Shown here: piece after piece, positions 26,833 to 35,605 of the stretch
Layout: every line of letters begins with the position of its first letter
How positions within the stretch are numbered: the stretch's first letter is position 1
NCBI GenBank assembly: GCA_030432875.1
Contig: JAUILP010000019.1
Location: 1-51,496, forward strand
Origin: Oligoflexia bacterium
Lineage (GTDB): Bacteria > Bdellovibrionota_B > Oligoflexia > Oligoflexales > JAGOVF01
Reading direction: 5' to 3'
Length of the DNA stretch: 51,496 bases
Notes under the pieces: model-generated
The model's input: the letters and a program-made list of their open reading frames with translations, nothing else
The model's database searches: none
Told to the model about the DNA's origin: nothing
Position numbers and translations under genes: made by a program

Positions 26833-27315
26833 CTATTTTTTCATATGTGCAGCTGCATCCTGAACAGCTTCAACAATTTTTGTGTATCCTGTGCAGCGGC
26901 AAATGGTGCCCGATAGGCATTCTTTAATTTGATCCTCACTGGGTTCTGGATTTTTATTGAGAAGTGCCACCGCCCCCATTATCATTCCTGGCGTACAGTA
27001 ACCACATTGCAGAGCACCCTTTTCGACAAAGGATTTTTGCAAGGGGTGCAGTTCATATCCCTGAGCCAGACCCTCAATAGTGGTGATTTCCATATTTTCA
27101 CACTCTAACGCCAAAGTGATACAACTTAAAATAGCGTTCCCGTCTGCGAGCACAGTACAGACACCACATTCACCGAGGTCACAGCCCTTTTTTGTCCCTG
27201 TCAAATTGATTTCTTCACGAATAAATTCGAGTAAAGTCATACCTGGAGATACCGCTTTACTAAAATTTTGGCCGTTAATTTTTAAGGTAAGTAACCTAAC
27301 ACTTTGTTCCTGCAT
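26833..27315 (-). CDS. hcrC: 4-hydroxybenzoyl-CoA reductase, 2x[2Fe-2S] subunit
   Basis: The small iron-sulfur subunit, 160 residues, standard length. The plant-type [2Fe-2S] site is GCDLGECGVCTVLADG with the fourth Cys in ILSCITLA. The second, helical site is LQCGYCTPGMIMGAVALL with CLSGTICRCTGYTKIVEAV. It relays electrons between the Mo subunit and HcrB. Gene order hcrC-hcrA-hcrB-xdhC on the minus strand, 16 bases after the thiolase stop. Confidence 0.9.
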   Translation of the reverse strand: MQEQSVRLLTLKINGQNFSKAVSPGMTLLEFIREEINLTGTKKGCDLGECGVCTVLADGNAILSCITLALECENMEITTIEGLAQGYELHPLQKSFVEKGALQCGYCTPGMIMGAVALLNKNPEPSEDQIKECLSGTICRCTGYTKIVEAVQDAAAHMKK

Positions 27316-27331
27316 AATGTGCTCTTTTTCA

Positions 27332-28465
27332 TCAAATTCTTTTTAATAAAGTCGCAATCCCCTGGCCGTGGCCGATACACATGGAGGCGACCCCCCACTC
27401 TACCGCGTGTCTTTCCATATTATTGATCAGCGTTGTGATTAAACGCGTGCCCGTACATCCCAATGGATGCCCAAGTGCGATAGCCCCACCCGCAGGATTT
27501 AATTTCTCCTCAGGAATTTCAAGTTCTCGGGCACAGGCGAGCGCCTGACTGGCAAAAGCCTCGTTGAGTTCAAATACACCTATATCAGTAACACTTAGAC
27601 TTTGTTTTTTTAACAATTTTTTTATGGCCGGTACCGGACCCATCCCCATAAGCGTGGGATCAAGACCTACAACCGCAAACCCACAAATCTGCGCTCTGGG
27701 TTTCAGATCTAGTTTTTTACAAGTATTCTTGTTTGCCACAAGGGTAAGGCTTGCGCCGTCGCTGAGCGGTGAGCTATTGCCCGCAGTTACGGTGCCATCT
27801 TCCATAAACACCGTTTTAAGATTTGCGAGACTTTCGAGGCTTGATCCTTTACGCGGGCTTTGGTCAAGCTGAACCTCGCCATGTGGTGTGGGAACGCTTA
27901 CGATTTCTTTTGCAAACCAGCCATTGGCCTGCGCTGAAATAGCCAATTCATGACTGCGGAGGGCAAATTGATCTTGTTCCTGCCGCGATATATTGTAGTT
28001 TTTGGCAACTTTTTCTGCCGTGAGCCCCATGTTGGTGAAAGGAAACTCATAGCTCTTAAGAAGGTCTTTATGATAATCCAAAGCAGCTGCCATCGGAACA
28101 TGCTGCATATGCTCGACACCCCCGGCAAGTATAGCGTCAGCGTGATCTGAAGCAACAGCATTAGCGGCAAAATTAAATGCCTGCAAAGATGAGGCACATA
28201 AGCGGTTAATCGTAACTCCGGGAACAGTATCGGGATATCCAGCAAGCAGTGCAGCAAGGCGCGCAATATTTTTGCCCTGCTCTAAATGTTGCCCAACGCA
28301 GCCCAAATAAATATCACTTATTTGATCAGAAGAAATAACATGATCATGAAAATATCTTAGGAGGTGTGCCATAAGTTCATCGGCGCGCGAAGATCTGTAG
28401 ATTCCCTTTTCTTCGTGTGAGCGGCCAATCGCAGTCCTTTTCGCTTCTACCAGCCATGCGTCCAT
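27332..28465 (-). CDS. Thiolase (acetyl-CoA acyltransferase) I
   Basis: About 377 residues. Thiolase signatures are the acylated Cys in TINRLCASSLQAFNFAANAV, the base His in GGAIALGHPLGCTGTRLITTL, and the second Cys in ASMCIGHGQGIATL. It probably cleaves a 3-oxoacyl-CoA such as 3-oxopimelyl-CoA or 3-oxoadipyl-type intermediates; specificity cannot be read from the sequence. The ATG at 28465 is preferred because GGGAG lies about nine bases upstream; the open frame continues up to 28537. It starts a new transcription segment, after the terminator at about 28566-28601. Confidence 0.88.
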   Translation of the reverse strand: MDAWLVEAKRTAIGRSHEEKGIYRSSRADELMAHLLRYFHDHVISSDQISDIYLGCVGQHLEQGKNIARLAALLAGYPDTVPGVTINRLCASSLQAFNFAANAVASDHADAILAGGVEHMQHVPMAAALDYHKDLLKSYEFPFTNMGLTAEKVAKNYNISRQEQDQFALRSHELAISAQANGWFAKEIVSVPTPHGEVQLDQSPRKGSSLESLANLKTVFMEDGTVTAGNSSPLSDGASLTLVANKNTCKKLDLKPRAQICGFAVVGLDPTLMGMGPVPAIKKLLKKQSLSVTDIGVFELNEAFASQALACARELEIPEEKLNPAGGAIALGHPLGCTGTRLITTLINNMERHAVEWGVASMCIGHGQGIATLLKRI

Positions 28466-28565
28466 AAGTACGACTCCCATGATGTTTTTTGAAAAAAACT
28501 CTGGCTGTGGTTTATGAGTCAGAAATCCGCAGCACAAAATTCAGTCTAGAATTTATTTGTCAAAA

Positions 28566-28601
28566 ACAAAACCTAAAGCCTATCTACAGCTTAGGTTTTT
28601 T
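28566..28601. terminator. Bidirectional intrinsic terminator between SDR and thiolase I
   Basis: AACCTAAAGC at 28570-28579 faces GCTTAGGTT at 28589-28597, with one bulged A and a nine-base loop. On the minus strand the stem is followed by TTTTGTTTTT, so it would end the bcr/beta-oxidation transcript coming from the SDR gene; on the plus strand it is followed by six Ts. This splits the catabolic run into two segments. Confidence 0.7.
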
Positions 28602-28743
28602 ATGCAAACAAGGGCGAAAAACGCAAAAGTCTGCTTATATCTTAGTTTCTGTAGTATAGGGATAAAGCCTATAGAAAAAAAATGCCCTGTAATTTCCTTT
28701 AAGAGATTGAACCTTTAACATAGAATTTTTCCTAAGATCTATT

Positions 28744-29499
28744 TTAAAGGGACAAGATTCCGCAGCTTTTACCCCCATCAACATGCAGCACCTGTCCCGT
28801 AATAAAATGGGAGCGCCTAGAAGCCAGAAACCCAACAGCATAGGCAATATCGTCCGGAGTACCCATTTCTTTTGTCGGTTGCATGGCCAGAAGGCGTGCG
28901 CGCACTTCGTCACTAAGTCCCTGGGTCATCGGAGTATCTATCAAACCGGGAGATACAGCATTAACATTGATTTTATACCGCGCCAATTCCAGGGCCAGCG
29001 TCCGAGTTAAACTGACCAGACCCCCTTTACTTGCGGCATAATTTGTTTGGCCGGGATTTCCAAGCCAGGAACGTGAAATGATGTTGACGATTTTACCACT
29101 TTGGCGCTCGCGCATTTTGGGAATGACGGCTTGGCAACAGAGAAATGGTCCTTTAAGATTGACAGAAAGAACCGCATCCCAGTCCTGTTCTGAAATTTTA
29201 TTTAAAAAATTATCACGAATAATTCCCGCGTTATTGACCAGTACGTCAACACCGCCATATTTTTTGCAGAGTTCTGCTACACAGGCATCTAAAAAATAAC
29301 GCTCAGTGACTGATCCTACGTAGCCTAAGGCCTTGCCACCAAGCTCAGTTATTTTGTGAACCGTGTCCGTCAAAGCCTGCTCTTCGGTATCAACGGCAGC
29401 GACCACGGCACCTTCAGATGAAAAATGCTGAGCGATAGCGGCACCAATTCCTCGGGCCGCACCGGTAACAATAACTATTTTTTTCTCAAAATCTTTCAT
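28744..29499 (-). CDS. Short-chain dehydrogenase/reductase (FabG-like, likely 3-hydroxyacyl-CoA dehydrogenase)
   Basis: A 251-residue NAD(P)-dependent Rossmann enzyme with IVTGAARGIGAAIAQHF, the NNAG motif (LVNNAGIIRDNF), catalytic Ser in IISRSWLGNPGQ, YAASKGGLVSLTRTLALELA with Tyr and Lys, and SPGLIDTPMT. Likely role: oxidation of a 3-hydroxyacyl-CoA in the lower pathway, judged from its place between two thiolases. An acetoacetyl-CoA reductase role is equally possible from sequence. The start at 29499 overlaps the stop of thiolase II as ATGA, with AGAGG upstream. Confidence 0.85.
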   Translation of the reverse strand: MKDFEKKIVIVTGAARGIGAAIAQHFSSEGAVVAAVDTEEQALTDTVHKITELGGKALGYVGSVTERYFLDACVAELCKKYGGVDVLVNNAGIIRDNFLNKISEQDWDAVLSVNLKGPFLCCQAVIPKMRERQSGKIVNIISRSWLGNPGQTNYAASKGGLVSLTRTLALELARYKINVNAVSPGLIDTPMTQGLSDEVRARLLAMQPTKEMGTPDDIAYAVGFLASRRSHFITGQVLHVDGGKSCGILSL

Positions 29500-30758
29500 A
29501 ATGCCTCTACGACCATAGCAATACCCTGTCCACCGCCAATACAAGCAGAAGCAACGCCAAAACGCTTGCGTTTGCTTTTTAGGCTATAGAGAAGAGTGGT
29601 GACTAAACGAATTCCGGTTGCAGCTAAAGGGTGCCCAATAGCAATGGCACCACCATGAATATTGAGTTTTTCGGGGTCAATTTCAAGTGCCTTGGCAACA
29701 GAAAAACACTGGGCTCCAAAAGCTTCATTTATTTCGAAAAGATCAATTTCACTTATCTGCATTCCCAGCCCTTTGAGTAGAGATTTGATGGCAGGAACGG
29801 GTCCGACCCCCATAATCCGCGGCTCCACCCCAACAGTAATATAACCATGGATTTTGCCTAGCGGTTTTAAACCGTGAGCTTTGACATAATCACCCCCAGC
29901 GATGAGCCCAGCGCAGGCACCATCAACTATTCCTGATGCTGTTCCCGCTGTTGTTGGGCCTTCCTTACTAAAGACATAAGGTAAGGCACCTAATTTTTCC
30001 AGAGTGGTTTGCCTGGGGTGCTCATCTTTGCCTAATTTTTTATCTTTATTATTGACCTTTACCTTACGCGGCTGAAAGCCAGACATTTCGAGGACTCCGG
30101 TTTCAACAGGGATTATTTCATGGGAAAAAAATCCTGCCTGATCTGCCGCAAAATAACGGTCCTGACTCTGTAAAGCAAACTTATCGACCTCAGTTCTACC
30201 CACACCCATTTCTTTGGCGAGGTTATCGGCGGTAACGCCCATGGGAACAGCCGCTGTGTCATCTAAAGCCTCCCAAAGCATGTCCAAATACTCGGGCTTT
30301 CCTAAGGGAAACCCTTGGCGGGCACTAAAGGACACGAGAGGAAAGCGACTCATGGTGTCCGTACCACAGCATAGAATAACTTTACCCTTTCCAAGAGCCA
30401 GCTGTTCTGCTGCTTGCCCCATAGTCTCAATACCTGACCCGCAAATCCTTTGAACAAGGGAGGCACTACTTTTAAGCGGTGCCCCGCTGTATAGACTAAT
30501 ATGGCGCGGTAAGAAAAAACTGTCCGCAGAAGCTTGTCCAATATTGGCACAGATCGTTTGATCAATGTCACTGGCAGAAATCCCTGAAGAACTGATCACC
30601 GCACGAGAGGCAATAATACCTAAATCTGTGGGGGAAACTGTGGATAAACTACCTGACATCTTACCGAATGGTGTTCTTTTTCCATCGATAATGTAAACTT
30701 CCTCAAATTTGCTGCCGATAGCGCCATCATCCATAATGCCAGTAGCTTGAGTTTTCAT
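29496..30758 (-). CDS. Thiolase (acetyl-CoA acyltransferase) II
   Basis: 420 residues. Active-site motifs are VQRICGSGIETMGQAAEQL, GGAIAIGHPLAATGIRLVTTL and ASACIGGGQGIAMVVE. It carries a longer N-terminus than thiolase I (about 15 extra residues before EEVYIIDGKRTPFG) and a lysine-rich loop around residues 215-245. Translational overlap with the SDR gene (ATGA) suggests the two act in sequence. The ribosome site AAAGGAG precedes the ATG. Confidence 0.9.
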   Translation of the reverse strand: MKTQATGIMDDGAIGSKFEEVYIIDGKRTPFGKMSGSLSTVSPTDLGIIASRAVISSSGISASDIDQTICANIGQASADSFFLPRHISLYSGAPLKSSASLVQRICGSGIETMGQAAEQLALGKGKVILCCGTDTMSRFPLVSFSARQGFPLGKPEYLDMLWEALDDTAAVPMGVTADNLAKEMGVGRTEVDKFALQSQDRYFAADQAGFFSHEIIPVETGVLEMSGFQPRKVKVNNKDKKLGKDEHPRQTTLEKLGALPYVFSKEGPTTAGTASGIVDGACAGLIAGGDYVKAHGLKPLGKIHGYITVGVEPRIMGVGPVPAIKSLLKGLGMQISEIDLFEINEAFGAQCFSVAKALEIDPEKLNIHGGAIAIGHPLAATGIRLVTTLLYSLKSKRKRFGVASACIGGGQGIAMVVEAL

Positions 30759-30763
30759 AGTGA

Positions 30764-32776
30764 TTATGCTCCTTTATATTGTGGTTTTTCACGGGTTATT
30801 ATGCTCTTTAAACCATTATAGGCATCCTGAGTCGTAAAAATTTCGTTGAGAGATGCCATTTCTAAAGCAAGACCCACCCTTAGATCCTTAGCTTTCATTC
30901 CTTCATCGATGAGCTCCATAGACTTTTTAAGCGCTAATGGAGCTTTTCGGAGCAAAGCTTTCTCATATTTTACAAATACCTCATTGCTGAAACCTCCCTG
31001 AGGCAAATCTCCTGTAAAATCAGCGAAGACCTCTTCTGGAAAATTTTCACTTATTGGATGTCTCTCGAGCTTAACACGTGCTAAATCATCATAGTCTGTT
31101 GTTCTTTCTATTACCACATCAACTAGACCATATTTTTGTGCCATTGTGGCATTGATCATCTGCCCTGTAGCGACAAGAAATTTTGCCAGACCTTTACCCA
31201 CAAGACGCGGTGTTCTTTGTGTACCTCCAAGCCCAGGATAAATGCCAATACCCGTTTCAGGAAAGGCCATAAGTGTGCGCGACGTTGCTACACGGTACTG
31301 GCAGGCCAGCGCTAATTCTAAACCGCCACCTAGAGTTAAACCATCGACGTAAGCAACAGTTGTTTTAGCAGACGAAGAAATTTTCTCGAGCAAAGCCTGA
31401 CCGGCAGCAGTAAACTGGTAGATATGATCGATATTTTTTGCTTCGATATTTTTTAGAAAGAATTTTATATCGGCACCTGCAACAAAGGCTTTGCCTCGGC
31501 TCACAAAATATATCTTTTTAATATCACTTTTACCGTCGAGAGCACTAAAAGCAGAAGTTAACTGGCTCATCACCTGTTCGCTCAGAGCATTCATAGAATC
31601 AGGGCGATTAAAGGCGATAAATCCGTTTTCACCCCGAGTACTCCAGCGCACATCAAGCGGGCGAAGCTTTGATTCGTCACCAGTTTCTAACAAAGTAGGC
31701 ATGGGCATGTCCCACTTTTGAAAAAGCTCAGATACGTAACTGCGAATCTCATTCAGCCCTTTACTCAGTGTAAGCTCAAATGGCCCTTGCTCCCAGCGCA
31801 GACCAACTCTTGCGGCTAAATCCGTATCCGTAACATCCGCAACACCTTCGCTCACCATTTGCGCCGCGACACCAAGAGCAGTCGCAAGCAAACGCCTCTT
31901 TATCGCGTCTTCATCATCAGTTTTACCATGGCTTGGCGCCGTGAGATCCCAGGGTTTTTTTTCTATTTCTGTTTGTTTCTTGAGAGAAGCTGCGGCGAGG
32001 TAAAAAGCGCCAAATTTTTCTGCTAAATTGTTGGCCGCATGGTAGGCTATGGGTACTCCCGTGGCATTCATGAGAGCGAAGGGTCCCATTCCGATTTTAA
32101 ATTCGCGCTTTGCCACTTCGTCAATAAGAGCAGGTGATCCAAAGCCCTCTTCATAAAGCCTTGCGGCTTCGTTGAGCCAGGGGACAAAAAAGCGATTTAC
32201 GGCAAATCCCGCGGCATCTTTTACATTGATAGGAATTTTATCAATGAGATTGTAAAAATTTTCTAAACGCGAAATAACCTCTGGAGAAGTTTCGGTTCCT
32301 GGGATAATTTCGACAAGTTTATTTTTTGCCGCATGATAAAAATAATGAACACCGACAAATCGGTCTTGTTTTTTTAGGCCACGCCCTAAATCAGCAATCG
32401 AATATGACGATGTATTTGAGGCCAGGATACAACTATCAACGACCTCTTTTTCAATAGTTTTAAAGAGCTTTTCTTTTACGTCAAAATCTTCAAATACGGC
32501 CTCAATTACTAGGTCACAGTCACTGAGTTTTTTAAAATCATTTGTCGCCACTATAGTGGCCATCATTTTGCTCAAATCTTCAGGGCGCATGACCTTACGC
32601 TGAACGGCTTCTTCAAGGCTTTTCGTTATATGCCCCATACCTTTTTCTAAGCTTTGAGGACTGACGTCAACAAGGACGACAGGTAATCCTTTCATAGCAA
32701 AATGTTGTGCTATGGCTGACCCCATAGTTCCTGCACCCATGACGGCGACTTTTTTAATGTCTTTTTTTTCACTCAT
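30764..32776 (-). CDS. 3-hydroxyacyl-CoA dehydrogenase / enoyl-CoA hydratase fusion
   Basis: A 670-residue bifunctional beta-oxidation protein. The N-terminal half is the NAD-dependent dehydrogenase (VAVMGAGTMGSAIAQHFAMKG at residue 9, then LASNTSSYSIADL, GVHYFYHAAKNKLVEIIPG and DAAGFAVNRFFVPWLNEA). The C-terminal third is a crotonase-fold hydratase (AFNRPDSMNALSEQ, FVAGADIKFF, LTLGGGLELALACQYRVA, FPETGIGIYPGLGGTQRTPRL). This order is the reverse of FadB/FadJ and matches fusions known in archaea and several anaerobes. It likely hydrates and oxidises C7 dicarboxylic acyl-CoAs from the ring. The gene overlaps its upstream neighbour by 4 bases (ATGA). Confidence 0.92.
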   Translation of the reverse strand: MSEKKDIKKVAVMGAGTMGSAIAQHFAMKGLPVVLVDVSPQSLEKGMGHITKSLEEAVQRKVMRPEDLSKMMATIVATNDFKKLSDCDLVIEAVFEDFDVKEKLFKTIEKEVVDSCILASNTSSYSIADLGRGLKKQDRFVGVHYFYHAAKNKLVEIIPGTETSPEVISRLENFYNLIDKIPINVKDAAGFAVNRFFVPWLNEAARLYEEGFGSPALIDEVAKREFKIGMGPFALMNATGVPIAYHAANNLAEKFGAFYLAAASLKKQTEIEKKPWDLTAPSHGKTDDEDAIKRRLLATALGVAAQMVSEGVADVTDTDLAARVGLRWEQGPFELTLSKGLNEIRSYVSELFQKWDMPMPTLLETGDESKLRPLDVRWSTRGENGFIAFNRPDSMNALSEQVMSQLTSAFSALDGKSDIKKIYFVSRGKAFVAGADIKFFLKNIEAKNIDHIYQFTAAGQALLEKISSSAKTTVAYVDGLTLGGGLELALACQYRVATSRTLMAFPETGIGIYPGLGGTQRTPRLVGKGLAKFLVATGQMINATMAQKYGLVDVVIERTTDYDDLARVKLERHPISENFPEEVFADFTGDLPQGGFSNEVFVKYEKALLRKAPLALKKSMELIDEGMKAKDLRVGLALEMASLNEIFTTQDAYNGLKSIITREKPQYKGA

Positions 32777-33738
32777 GACGATTTTCCTTTACTGACTTTT
32801 GATGCGTAGCTATCCAGGACAAGAGACGTTTCAAGACCCTTGCATAAATAATAAATACTCTGAACGACGGGAACTTCAATTCCTAAATCTTCTGCGATAC
32901 GAAAAATTTTTCCTGCATGATCTTCATTTTCGGTAATACGGTGGTTTTCAATATCCAGAAGCATGGACGGCTTATGATTTCCTCCTCCTGAAAGATAGGT
33001 GACGGCGGTTTCCAAATAGTCAGAGCCATAATCAAAACCTATTTTCTTTCCAACCGTAATGGCTTCTAAGATGACCTGGCGGACCATTCGCACAAGGGCT
33101 GGCTCCGTCATCACCTGGCGCATCGTCATACGGGTAAGAGCACACACAGTGCTAAGACTTGTATTAAGTATAGCTTTCTTATAGGACTCTTTTTTATATT
33201 CCTTTGTTAGCTTTACGGTAAAGTTTCCGCGATTCCAGGCATCAGCGAGAGCAGTATCACGCCCCTCATACAGTTCATTTTGTGAAAGATAACTTTCTTT
33301 CATAAAAGAAACTTGGAGTTGATGCCGACCAACGTAATTAGCCCCGATATTGAGAACCAAACGTAAGGCATGCTTTTCGCCAAATATGCTACTAATTTGG
33401 TCCTCAGTATCAATACCATTTTGACAGGAAACAAAATATGTATTGGGATCTATATTTGCAAGGTGCAGGAGGCGCAAAATTTCTAGAGAGTGGGGTGTTT
33501 TGGTGGCAATTAAAATCACCTCAGGTTTTGCTTGAATAAAATCACTTATATCACTATAAATAGCCCCGAGTTTAGACTGGAAAGACAGCGCTCCATTGAT
33601 AATAATTTCCTGATTTTGCAAATCATCCGCGCGGTAGCTATTGCGACAGTAAACACTAACTTTTTCCCCAGCATGGGTTAAACATGCCGCTAGCATTGAA
33701 CCAACAGGGCCAACCCCAATTACGCCGTAGTGTGTCAT
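32773..33738 (-). CDS. Ketopantoate-reductase-family (ApbA/PanE) dehydrogenase
   Basis: A 321-residue NADP-type 2-step fold: N-terminal Rossmann domain (HYGVIGVGPVGSMLAACLTHAG, then ILIATKTPHSLE and VSCQNGIDTED) and an all-helical C-terminal domain (KESYKKAILNTSLSTVCAL with the family Lys/Asn region, and HKPSMLLDIENHRITE similar to the 'SSMLQDVxxGRxTE' signature). Authentic ketopantoate reductase makes pantoate for CoA synthesis. Here the gene is inside a catabolic operon, overlapped by the next gene, so a dehydrogenase acting on a pathway intermediate is also plausible. Ribosome site AAGGAGA. Confidence 0.75.
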   Translation of the reverse strand: MTHYGVIGVGPVGSMLAACLTHAGEKVSVYCRNSYRADDLQNQEIIINGALSFQSKLGAIYSDISDFIQAKPEVILIATKTPHSLEILRLLHLANIDPNTYFVSCQNGIDTEDQISSIFGEKHALRLVLNIGANYVGRHQLQVSFMKESYLSQNELYEGRDTALADAWNRGNFTVKLTKEYKKESYKKAILNTSLSTVCALTRMTMRQVMTEPALVRMVRQVILEAITVGKKIGFDYGSDYLETAVTYLSGGGNHKPSMLLDIENHRITENEDHAGKIFRIAEDLGIEVPVVQSIYYLCKGLETSLVLDSYASKVSKGKSS

Positions 33739-33747
33739 ATCTTCTCC

Positions 33748-35550
33748 TTAATCAACGGAAATCAGCCAGCAATCATTGGAAAGCTCTTGTTCTCTTCCTT
33801 CAAGTAAAGCTGATATATATTTTTTATATCTCTCTTCAATCGTCCGAGGTACTAATTTAAAAGATGGCGTAATCTCATGATCGTCAAGGCTAAGTTCTCG
33901 ATTAATGATTAAAGCCTTTTTTATTTTTTCGTACCGCACAGGGTTTTGTTGATTAATAGTGGTGACACAACCCTTAAGGCACCCACACAATAATTCCAAA
34001 TTTTTTGGATATGCGCAGCCAGGATCGGCTAATGAAACCGATATTTCTTTGGCACTAAAAAATTCAAAATTAGGAAAAAGCAAAGCATAAAGCTGAGACT
34101 CGGATTGACCGAAGACAAAGGCATACTTGATGAGTTTGCACTTTTTACAAAGAGCTTCCTCAATCGTTGAGGGATACACTTTTTCACCATTACTCATTTT
34201 AAAGACGCGGTCCTTGCGGGAGAGAATTTTTAAACCCTCCGCGCTGATTTCCCCAATATCACCCGTTTTAAAATAGCCTTCAGAATCAAAGACCTTTGCG
34301 GTTGCTGCTTCGTTTTTAAAATACCCTGTCATGACATTCGGCCCCTTGACAAGAATTTCTCCGTCCTCTGCTATTTTGAGAGAAACTCCCGGTATGGGCT
34401 TGCCTACTAAACCCTGCTTTCTTTCCAGGGAAAAATCAGTCAAGGTGCAGCAAGGTGAGGTTTCTGTTAACCCCCAACCCTCAATTACAGGCATATTTTT
34501 ATTTTTAAAAACGTGCGAAATATTCAGTGGTAAAGAAGCGGCAGCCGTAAACACGAATTTAAGACCTGGGTGAAAAAAATCATGTTCTACTTCAGAAGAA
34601 CCCATGACCTGCGAAACAATTTCTTGATAGATTTTAGGAACACTAAAAAAGACATGAGGTTTAACGGCAGCAAAATTTTTAAGTAGAAGTTCCGTATCTT
34701 TTCCGAGAGAATCATCGACCGCTATGGAACCACCTGTCGTGAGGGCGAAGAACCGCTCAAATAAGCCCCCGAAACTATGGTGCCACGGAAGATAAGACAG
34801 AAACTTCATCCCTTTTTCAGGCTGCCACAACTTGAGCAGCGCCATCTGCTGGGACATGATATTAGATTGAGTTAACATAACCCCTTTGGGAAAATTAGAA
34901 GTACCGGAAGTGTACATAATAAAGGCAGTCATTTTTCCTGTGACACCAGAAATTTGCTTATCTAAAAGATCTAATTTTTCTTTTGAGCCAGGGCTAGCTA
35001 AAATTGCAGTAAAAGGAAAATACTTATTTTTATTTTTGGCAGCATAACTTTCATGATGATCAAATACAATGCGAGTCGCAGGTAAATACTTTGGACTAAG
35101 ACTCTGGAGTTTTGGAGTACCGTCCAAAAAAAGGCCCTTAAGATCGGAAAAGGAAATGAGCTGTTCAAGAAGTTCTAAGCCATACCCTGCAAATAAGGGA
35201 ACGCACACACGACCGGAAGCAAGAATTGCCATTTCTGTGACAAAGCGTTGATAATGATTTCCAGCAATAACACCAACCCTATCACCTAGAAGGATGTTTT
35301 GTTCCCGCAAAAAGCCAACGACCTTGGCAAGATCCTGAATAAACTGACCCCAAGTCACATAATGATATTGGTGAGTATGATGAGGTGCACCTTTATTTTG
35401 AGGAAGTGGTACCGCTGCTATAGGGCTTTTTTCACCAAATACAGGGTTAGGTGCAAAATCTTTTGCGTTGTTCCATAACATCGCCCCAATGGTACTAAAG
35501 AGAGTCTCAAGAGGAGCTTCATTTTTAAGCTCTTTCAATAGTTCACCCAT
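33748..35550 (-). CDS. AMP-dependent acyl/aryl-CoA ligase (FadD-like)
   Basis: 600 residues of the ANL superfamily. The phosphate-binding loop is FIMYTSGTSNFPKGVMLTQSN near residue 212; then YLPWHHSFGGLFERFFAL, EGWGLTETSPCCTLTDF, DGEILVKGPNVMTGYFKN, GYFKTGDIGEIS and KDRVFKMSNGEKVYPSTIEE. It makes a CoA thioester from a carboxylic acid with ATP. Length and motifs resemble long-chain (FadD15-like) ligases more than classical benzoate-CoA ligase of about 520 residues. It sits directly after bcrD, so an aromatic or alicyclic acid could be the substrate, but this is not shown by the sequence. Confidence 0.8.
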   Translation of the reverse strand: MGELLKELKNEAPLETLFSTIGAMLWNNAKDFAPNPVFGEKSPIAAVPLPQNKGAPHHTHQYHYVTWGQFIQDLAKVVGFLREQNILLGDRVGVIAGNHYQRFVTEMAILASGRVCVPLFAGYGLELLEQLISFSDLKGLFLDGTPKLQSLSPKYLPATRIVFDHHESYAAKNKNKYFPFTAILASPGSKEKLDLLDKQISGVTGKMTAFIMYTSGTSNFPKGVMLTQSNIMSQQMALLKLWQPEKGMKFLSYLPWHHSFGGLFERFFALTTGGSIAVDDSLGKDTELLLKNFAAVKPHVFFSVPKIYQEIVSQVMGSSEVEHDFFHPGLKFVFTAAASLPLNISHVFKNKNMPVIEGWGLTETSPCCTLTDFSLERKQGLVGKPIPGVSLKIAEDGEILVKGPNVMTGYFKNEAATAKVFDSEGYFKTGDIGEISAEGLKILSRKDRVFKMSNGEKVYPSTIEEALCKKCKLIKYAFVFGQSESQLYALLFPNFEFFSAKEISVSLADPGCAYPKNLELLCGCLKGCVTTINQQNPVRYEKIKKALIINRELSLDDHEITPSFKLVPRTIEERYKKYISALLEGREQELSNDCWLISVD

Positions 35551-35605
35551 GTTTTAAAATCCCTACATGTCTGCTGCTATTTCTCCGGTCGTCATAGTCA
35601 ACACG

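Noticed and set aside
23379..27315. Xanthine dehydrogenase or aerobic CO dehydrogenase
   Set aside because: The flavin subunit carries the four-Cys insertion specific to 4-hydroxybenzoyl-CoA reductase, and the neighbours are benzoyl-CoA genes.
27898..28266. 122-residue minus-strand open frame overlapping thiolase I
   Set aside because: Same-strand alternative frame of the thiolase gene; the thiolase frame has all active-site motifs.
33748..35550. Naming the acyl-CoA ligase as benzoate-CoA ligase
   Set aside because: Length and motifs are closer to long-chain FadD-like ligases; only context supports an aromatic substrate.
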